Origin: a virus
Virus record (IMG/VR): IMGVR_UViG_3300032087_001374
Location: 1 to 25,851 of that record
Direction: 5' to 3' (one strand)
Length of the DNA stretch: 25,851 nucleotides
Shown here in pieces: positions 21,670 to 25,851 of this stretch; within the stretch, counting starts at the first letter, position 1; every line of letters starts with the position of its first letter. Position numbers and translations under genes: made by a program. The notes under the pieces are model-generated. The model saw nothing but the letters and a program-made list of their open reading frames with translations. It ran no database searches and was not told where the DNA came from.

Positions 21670-21877
21670 AGCTATACTTGCACAGTTAACTGTAGAGTTA
21701 AGTCAGGATGGGAAAGTGTATCTAGAGAATCAAACTCTTGATCCTAAGCTTTTTAGACAAGCAATGGATGATTGGAATGATACTTATGAAGGTACACTAA
21801 CCCTAACTAACCTCTTACACAAACTAAAACGTGAAATAGAACTTTTACAAGACAAAATACCCTCATTCCTTAAATAA
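21647..21877 (+). CDS. Hypothetical protein, last gene of the rightward operon
   Basis: About 76 aa with a basic start, a beta stretch (AILAQLTVELSQDGKVYLEN) and a helical end (TNLLHKLKREIELLQDKI). No family is recognised. The frame has no ATG near its beginning: TTG at 21647 (GGA eight bases upstream) or TTG at 21611 are the options. Either start lies inside the previous gene. The terminator at 21948 follows. Confidence 0.5.
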   Translation: MQTKKKNRAILAQLTVELSQDGKVYLENQTLDPKLFRQAMDDWNDTYEGTLTLTNLLHKLKREIELLQDKIPSFLK

Positions 21878-21947
21878 AGCACATAGAAGCCCATACAACG
21901 AAAGTTGTTGTTTTTGGATGTCTACTATTCAGGAGGTGTTAAAAGGG

Positions 21948-21978
21948 TCTTAGAAACGATTCTGAGGAACTTTTTTTT
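21948..21978 (+). terminator. Intrinsic terminator of the rightward operon
   Basis: TCTTAGAA (21948-21955) pairs with TTCTGAGG (21960-21967) over 8 bp, including two G-T pairs, around loop ACGA. AAC and eight T residues (21971-21978) follow. It lies 70 nt after the last gene. A shorter GAAA-loop hairpin near 21894-21907 precedes it. Confidence 0.7.
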
Positions 21979-22042
21979 ACAGAACCTGTGATAAACAGAT
22001 AATTATTACTAAATATGATGCAATGTGCACAATGTCTTCCAT
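21977..22042 (-). CDS. 21-aa predicted membrane peptide with its own promoter
   Basis: The frame MEDIVHIASYLVIIICLSQV-L is hydrophobic. AGGAG lies six bases before the ATG, and the promoter at 22081-22110 lies 40 nt upstream. The start codon is in one arm of the inverted repeat 22037-22063, and the AGGAG is in its loop. The stop overlaps the T-run of the rightward terminator. It is the smallest ORF I call, supported by signals, not by homology. Confidence 0.4.
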   Translation of the reverse strand: MEDIVHIASYLVIIICLSQVL

Positions 22043-22063
22043 GAAATACTCCTAGGCATGGAA
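22037..22063 (-). promoter_or_regulatory. Hairpin enclosing the ribosome binding site of the 21-aa ORF
   Basis: TTCCATG (22037-22043) and CATGGAA (22057-22063) are exact inverted repeats with a 13-nt loop. In the leftward RNA the loop holds AGGAG and the 3' arm holds the ATG at 22042. This could regulate translation. There is no adjacent T-run. Confidence 0.45.
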
Positions 22064-22080
22064 AGGTTAATGATACTTTC

Positions 22081-22110
22081 ATTATACACACAGAATACAG
22101 ATTTGTCCAA
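22081..22110 (-). promoter_or_regulatory. Candidate sigma70 promoter, leftward, between convergent operons
   Basis: On the reverse strand TTGGAC (22110-22105), 18 nt, TATAAT (22086-22081). The start is expected near 22074. It drives the 21-aa ORF or an RNA antisense to the end of the rightward operon. Confidence 0.5.
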
Positions 22111-22147
22111 TCAATAGTTGTGATGAAAACTATTTATAATGTAAATA

Positions 22148-22393
22148 CTAGTTAGCTAGTGGGTTGTCATTGTTACCAATATTGTCAACTCTACCTTCAA
22201 CTCTATCTAATCTTTTCTCAAGGTTTTCTACTTTAGTTTCTAAAGGTGCAATGTTAACAGTCTTAAACTTTCTTTTCTCTATATTGTCAAGACGTAAGTT
22301 AAATTGTCCCCACGTGTAGAAGCCCCCTCCTATTGCAGTTATCACCCCTATTATGGTGATGTACTGCTGTAGCTTTGGTAATATGTTTTTCAT
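22148..22393 (-). CDS. Small membrane protein with coiled coil
   Basis: An 81-aa protein. Residues about 10-30 (QYITIIGVITAIGGGFYTWG) form one membrane span, followed by a heptad stretch (LETKVENLEKRLDRVEGRVD). This N-in/C-out-like plan is common among spanin- or holin-associated phage proteins, but no lysis motif is visible. AAGGAGG lies five bases before the ATG. It is the last gene of the right-hand leftward block. Confidence 0.65.
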   Translation of the reverse strand: MKNILPKLQQYITIIGVITAIGGGFYTWGQFNLRLDNIEKRKFKTVNIAPLETKVENLEKRLDRVEGRVDNIGNNDNPLAN

Positions 22394-22408
22394 ATTGTCC
22401 TCCTTAAT

Positions 22409-22504
22409 TTACCAGTGTCTAATAACACCTGCTATTATAAAAAAACAAGTAAGCCATCCTAAGACTCTATCTGTTTTCAGTATAAATTTTTTTATTAAAT
22501 ACAT
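22409..22504 (-). CDS. 31-aa predicted membrane peptide
   Basis: The frame MYLIKKFILKTDRVLGWLTC ends FFIIAGVIRHW, a basic start followed by one hydrophobic span. The ATG overlaps the stop of the holin-like gene (TAATG), which is the main argument that it is translated. Its ribosome binding site is weak. A lysis-related or membrane role is inferred from its neighbours. Confidence 0.55.
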   Translation of the reverse strand: MYLIKKFILKTDRVLGWLTCFFIIAGVIRHW

Positions 22505-22746
22505 TATTTTTTGCCTACGTAAAGACCGAACCAAGCTGCTCCTGCACCCACTATCACAGATACAAAAGCTGATTGTGCATTGGTAGGGTCTGGTAAAGTC
22601 ATAAACCACATGGATGTTTTATAGAACATTAATCCATAAAGGCTTATCAGAAGTCTAGGAAAGACCCTCCACTTATCAAAACCCTCAGCATTATTGTACC
22701 ATGATTTTTTAGGTACTTCTACTATCTTTATTTCTGGTTCACTCAT
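22504..22746 (-). CDS. Holin-like small membrane protein
   Basis: An 80-aa protein with two likely spans: about 31-51 (RLLISLYGLMFYKTSMWFMT) and 59-77 (SAFVSVIVGAGAAWFGLYVG), with a polar N-terminus. The shape and the end AAWFGLYV resemble small holin-like proteins of marine tailed phages. AGGAG lies five bases before the ATG. It is coupled to the 31-aa ORF. A second holin-like gene lies at 13059, so which acts as holin is open. Confidence 0.6.
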   Translation of the reverse strand: MSEPEIKIVEVPKKSWYNNAEGFDKWRVFPRLLISLYGLMFYKTSMWFMTLPDPTNAQSAFVSVIVGAGAAWFGLYVGKK

Positions 22747-22747
22747 A

Positions 22748-24718
22748 CTATCTCCTATCTATAAAAAATTCTGTAGACTGTCCACCTGTCATGTTTTGTA
22801 GGGTGTTCATACTATCAGATATCATAAAACTATACCCTGCATTATCTTCTAGCGTTACACTTGCGTATATCACAGTTGGTGTATACCAGTTTGTTTGATC
22901 TGTTATGTTAGCAGAAGTATAGTCAGAGAAGTTGGGTACGTAGTTCATGTAGGCAATTAAATTAGATTGTCCTTGCGAATCATATTGTCCAGACTCCTCT
23001 TGTTGTGTTTGTGATGACTCTTGCTGTGCCCTTATGTTGTTGGCTACTATCTCCTCTGCTATCTGTTCTGCTTCAGATGATGTAACCATAGTGCTTGTAA
23101 CACTTTGTATTTGGTTTTCCATAGACGTAACTTGTACCTCAGCCATCATTACAGATGGTGTATTGTCCATAGTAGGCACTGGCAATATCTCTATAGATTG
23201 TAAAACATTATTTGTTTGTACTTGTGCAGATGCTATCTGGTCTGAGATGCTAGGCGAACTAGATATAGATGTACCACCTGAACCCCCTGATACTGCAGAA
23301 GATGTGGTGCTAGGTGTACTAGAAGAGTTACTGTTTCCATAACTGTTAGCTATAGAATTACTAACTACAGAATTTGTAACAGATACTACATCCCTACGTC
23401 TAGTTCTTCGTTCAGGTCTATCTCCTGACTCTTCAGTAAGTTCTTCACCAATCTCCTCTTCTTTAAATTCTTCTTCATATTCTTCTTCAAACTCTTCTTC
23501 CGTTTCTCCAAGCTCTTCTCTCTCCTCTATCTCTTCTTCAAAGTCTTCAAACTGTTCTTCGTACTCTTCCCTGTCCATCTCATCTTCAAAGTCAAAGTGC
23601 TCATCCATATGTTGAGCAAACTCTACAAACTCTTCTTCTGTAACTCTTACCTCAGGCAATTCATCTAAAGGTATTAGTATATCTACAAAAGTTAATGATC
23701 CTTCTGTACTATTATCCAGAGTAGAATCCCCAAAATTAAATATATCGAAACTATCAAAAGTGTCTTCATGTTCTTCTACATCCCTGCTATCATATTCCAT
23801 ATAACCAATGCTAGCAATATCATCGTAGAAATCACCAGTATCACTCCTGCCATCATCACTCGTAGAAAAAATGAGTGCTCCTGTATAAAGCTCTTCATCA
23901 TTGAAACCATAAAAATCATCCTCATCATCGTAACCTAACAGCATAACATCAGAAACTCCTGAGCCCTGTAGGTAGTAGTCATCTTCTTCTATATCGAAAC
24001 TTAAGTCATAAACATCACAGAGTTGACTGAAGTCAGAATCGACCAAACACTCAGAAGATAGGTTAGTAAAAGATTCATCTATAACTGGTGCTGTAGTTAA
24101 AGACCAATCGTCTGTTCTATTGAAAGCTGTTGAGTTGGTGTCTTCGTATCTCAGGTAAGTCACAGCCTCATTGTTACCTTGCAAGCCTATAGTTATGTCG
24201 TGGTTTGATATGTCTATTTTATCATATCTAAACTCTATAACATTTGTTGTTTCGTATAAGATAGCCTCAAAAGAATTTTTGTTAGAGTTGTTATACTCTC
24301 TTGCATTGTACCATCCAATTACAAAGTATTGATCTGTATCAGATGTATTACCAAAGGTCTTGATGTAGGGATTTTGTGTGCCATTGTTGATTAAATCGGT
24401 CCAAAGGGGGTATACTGTGTAATTGAAGGAGGTAGCAGGTATAACTTCCGATAAGTAGTTTCTACTTCTAGATACAGAAAAGTTGTTTTGGAAGGTAAAG
24501 AAACCATTCATAGATATGTTTACATCATCAAACGTAGAACCATAAAACTCAAAGTCAAAGCCAAGAGGTTTCATCCCAGACATCTGATCGTCACCGAGGT
24601 TTAGGGCAGTACCAGTGCTTTGTATGTTAAGAAGGGGGTCACTGCCTACAGTAAATGTAGGTGTGTTTGCATATACGGTACTACCCAGTAGGAAGATTAA
24701 TGTTAAGAGTCTGTACAT
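22748..24718 (-). CDS. Large exported protein with nidogen-like domain and acidic/Ser-rich stalk
   Basis: A 656-aa protein. Residues 1-17 (MYRLLTLIFLLGSTVYA) are a Sec signal peptide. About 40-205 look like a nidogen (NIDO)-type beta domain: LGFDFEFYGSTFDDVNISMN, then YPLWTDLI, FEAILYETTNVIEFRYDKI and DITIGLQGNNE. A Glu-rich stretch (about 360-435) with an adjoining RPERRTRRRD patch follows, then a Ser/Thr/Gly linker and a polar C-terminal domain. It overlaps the upstream gene by 16 nt. Being exported, it may act at the cell surface or decorate the virion; the sequence does not tell which. It is close in style to its upstream partner. Confidence 0.7.
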   Translation of the reverse strand: MYRLLTLIFLLGSTVYANTPTFTVGSDPLLNIQSTGTALNLGDDQMSGMKPLGFDFEFYGSTFDDVNISMNGFFTFQNNFSVSRSRNYLSEVIPATSFNYTVYPLWTDLINNGTQNPYIKTFGNTSDTDQYFVIGWYNAREYNNSNKNSFEAILYETTNVIEFRYDKIDISNHDITIGLQGNNEAVTYLRYEDTNSTAFNRTDDWSLTTAPVIDESFTNLSSECLVDSDFSQLCDVYDLSFDIEEDDYYLQGSGVSDVMLLGYDDEDDFYGFNDEELYTGALIFSTSDDGRSDTGDFYDDIASIGYMEYDSRDVEEHEDTFDSFDIFNFGDSTLDNSTEGSLTFVDILIPLDELPEVRVTEEEFVEFAQHMDEHFDFEDEMDREEYEEQFEDFEEEIEEREELGETEEEFEEEYEEEFKEEEIGEELTEESGDRPERRTRRRDVVSVTNSVVSNSIANSYGNSNSSSTPSTTSSAVSGGSGGTSISSSPSISDQIASAQVQTNNVLQSIEILPVPTMDNTPSVMMAEVQVTSMENQIQSVTSTMVTSSEAEQIAEEIVANNIRAQQESSQTQQEESGQYDSQGQSNLIAYMNYVPNFSDYTSANITDQTNWYTPTVIYASVTLEDNAGYSFMISDSMNTLQNMTGGQSTEFFIDRR

Positions 24719-25638
24719 ATCTTATGTGTAGGATATTTTTTACAGAACTTTGGTTTAGTGTAGGCTTTAAATTCATGTGTAGCAAGTTCTTTTTTTACGT
24801 CTTCCCAGTCAGGTCTTTCTTCTGGGTTTTGTTCCCAAGCAATACGTGCTTCTTCACCTATTTTGCCTTTATACGGACAAGGTGTGCCTGCTTGCATCAT
24901 TGATCTCCACACGCCAGGATTTTCACAGAGTAAGGCTACAGCAGCTACTTTCATCCCCATGTCATACAGAGCCTTAGAGTTTTTCAATCTTTCGCAGTTT
25001 TCGTCTCGTACACTTCTACCAGTCGATACACCAAAGAACTGAGTCTGGACTGCTGAACTAGCTCCTGTGGTGCATAGGTCTTGGGAATATGACATTATAG
25101 AAGGAGCTATAGCGGAGGGAGGAGCAGTTTTAATTCTTTGTGTTACCTTCTGTGTAGAGTCATTTCTAGATACACTAGTATTATTATTATTATTTATATT
25201 GGTATTCTGATTTGTATTTGTGTTTATATTTTCTGTAGATACAGAAGAAGTGCTTGTAGAATTATTAGTGTTTAAGTTAGTGCTGTTATTTGTATTTAGG
25301 TTTGTATTGCTTGCTGTCGAGTTACTAGTTATAGCACTAGTAGTATTGTTTGTTACGTTTTGTGTCTGAGTAATGTCAGATGTTACATTGCTTGTACTAG
25401 TTGTAGTATTGTTGTTTGTAGCAGTCGTAGTTATGGTGCTAGTATTTACATTGTTATTATTATTTGTTGCAACTGATGTACTATTGATTGTATTATTATT
25501 GGTATTATTATTTGTATTTGTACTAGTTACAGTGCTTGTAGTTGTATTAGTTATGTTAGAGTCTTCAGCTAGTAGGAGGCTACTAACAGATATCAATGCT
25601 ATTCCCATAATAGCATACTCTCGTAGGTTTTTAATCAC
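24703..25638 (-). CDS. Exported protein with Asn/Thr/Ser-rich region and conserved C-terminal domain
   Basis: A 311-aa protein. Residues 1-24 form a signal peptide ending LLLA-E. Residues 25-165 are almost only Asn, Thr, Ser and Val, encoded by AAT/ACT/AGT-like triplets. The C-terminal part has DLCTTGASSAVQTQFFGVST, DENCERLKNSKALYDMGMKV and LCENPGVW, AGTPCPY, a domain I recall from marine phage proteins, with cysteines that suggest disulfides after export. Function is unknown. The GTG start has AGGAG six bases upstream. It precedes and overlaps the nidogen-like gene. Confidence 0.7.
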   Translation of the reverse strand: MIKNLREYAIMGIALISVSSLLLAEDSNITNTTTSTVTSTNTNNNTNNNTINSTSVATNNNNNVNTSTITTTATNNNTTTSTSNVTSDITQTQNVTNNTTSAITSNSTASNTNLNTNNSTNLNTNNSTSTSSVSTENINTNTNQNTNINNNNNTSVSRNDSTQKVTQRIKTAPPSAIAPSIMSYSQDLCTTGASSAVQTQFFGVSTGRSVRDENCERLKNSKALYDMGMKVAAVALLCENPGVWRSMMQAGTPCPYKGKIGEEARIAWEQNPEERPDWEDVKKELATHEFKAYTKPKFCKKYPTHKICTDS

Positions 25639-25662
25639 AACAATCTCCTATTGTGGTTTTGC

Positions 25663-25845
25663 TTAAAATATATTTTTTATAAATTGAGGTACAAATTTTT
25701 CTTCAAAGTATTTACCCCACTCTTCTCTCATTTCTTCATCTCTTGTTTTAGCTTCGCCATAAGAAATGTCTTCGTAAATATCTGTAGATGATGGAAACAT
25801 AGTAAATAGTAAAGCTTCTGCAAATGTTAATTCAGCTTCAGACAT
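25663..25845 (-). CDS. Acidic hypothetical protein, possibly cut by the window edge
   Basis: At least 60 aa: MSEAELTFAEALLFTMFPSS, then an acidic helical stretch and an aromatic end (FVPQFIKNIF). The ATG at 25845 is only six bases from the window end, so a longer start upstream cannot be excluded, and its ribosome binding site is out of view. No family is recognised. It is followed by the two exported proteins in the same direction. Confidence 0.55.
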   Translation of the reverse strand: MSEAELTFAEALLFTMFPSSTDIYEDISYGEAKTRDEEMREEWGKYFEEKFVPQFIKNIF

Positions 25846-25851
25846 TGCTTT

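Noticed and set aside
21931-21955. Strong AGGAGGTG ribosome binding site on the forward strand
   Set aside because: No start codon opens a frame longer than a few codons after it; the terminator follows.
25140-25560. AT-rich triplet repeats as phase-variable DNA
   Set aside because: Units of three do not change the frame; they simply encode Asn/Thr/Ser runs.

Overview
The window looks like part of a lytic, tailed-phage genome of marine podovirus type, AT-rich, with dense overlapping genes and heavy use of AGA/TTA/AAA codons. The family set (TerL/TerS, split T7-like primase and DnaB-like helicase, family A DNA polymerase, T7-type endonuclease I, a Cas4-like exonuclease, a monomeric B12-dependent ribonucleotide reductase, two 2OG-Fe(II) oxygenases, an EF-hand-like packaging-block protein) resembles phages of abundant marine bacteria such as SAR11. 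The host assignment is inference. I found no integrase, single-subunit RNA polymerase, tRNA or CRISPR array.

Layout. (1) 1-3.25 kb, leftward: packaging block (start of a further gene, TerL, TerS, three small basic proteins) behind a perfect consensus sigma70 promoter. (2) 3.2-3.9 kb: a divergent promoter pair. The rightward promoter reaches only an intrinsic terminator about 70 nt later, so it should make a small RNA. (3) 3.9-9.05 kb, leftward: an accessory block of small genes, several under 60 codons, with a DUF932-like protein, a Cys-motif protein and zinc-ribbon proteins. It has its own terminators and promoters and three copies of a conserved promoter-like element (ACGAACAC core with an upstream TTGAC). 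A stretch near 8.0-8.3 kb lacks a credible gene but can fold into long helices and a pseudoknot. (4) 9.05-9.22 kb: a divergent control region with facing promoters and an operator-like palindrome. (5) 9.2-21.9 kb, rightward: nucleotide and DNA metabolism (primase, nuclease, class II RNR, a holin-like protein, two oxygenases, helicase, exonuclease and polymerase as two overlapping frames, SSB-like protein, Cas4-like exonuclease, endonuclease I, small genes), closed by an intrinsic terminator at 21.95 kb. (6) 22.0-25.85 kb, leftward: a possible 21-codon gene with its own promoter and start-codon hairpin, small membrane proteins of holin/spanin type, then two large exported proteins with signal peptides and low-complexity regions.

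Ring or linear order cannot be settled from the window. The most unusual signals are the orphan small-RNA unit, the structured region near 8.1 kb, the strongly strand-biased TGACA pentamer around 6.3-7.6 and 9.3-11.9 kb, the two-frame polymerase with a DnaJ-type zinc-finger insertion, the duplicated gene end beside the oxygenases, and a set of five tiny hydrophobic ORFs with good ribosome binding sites.
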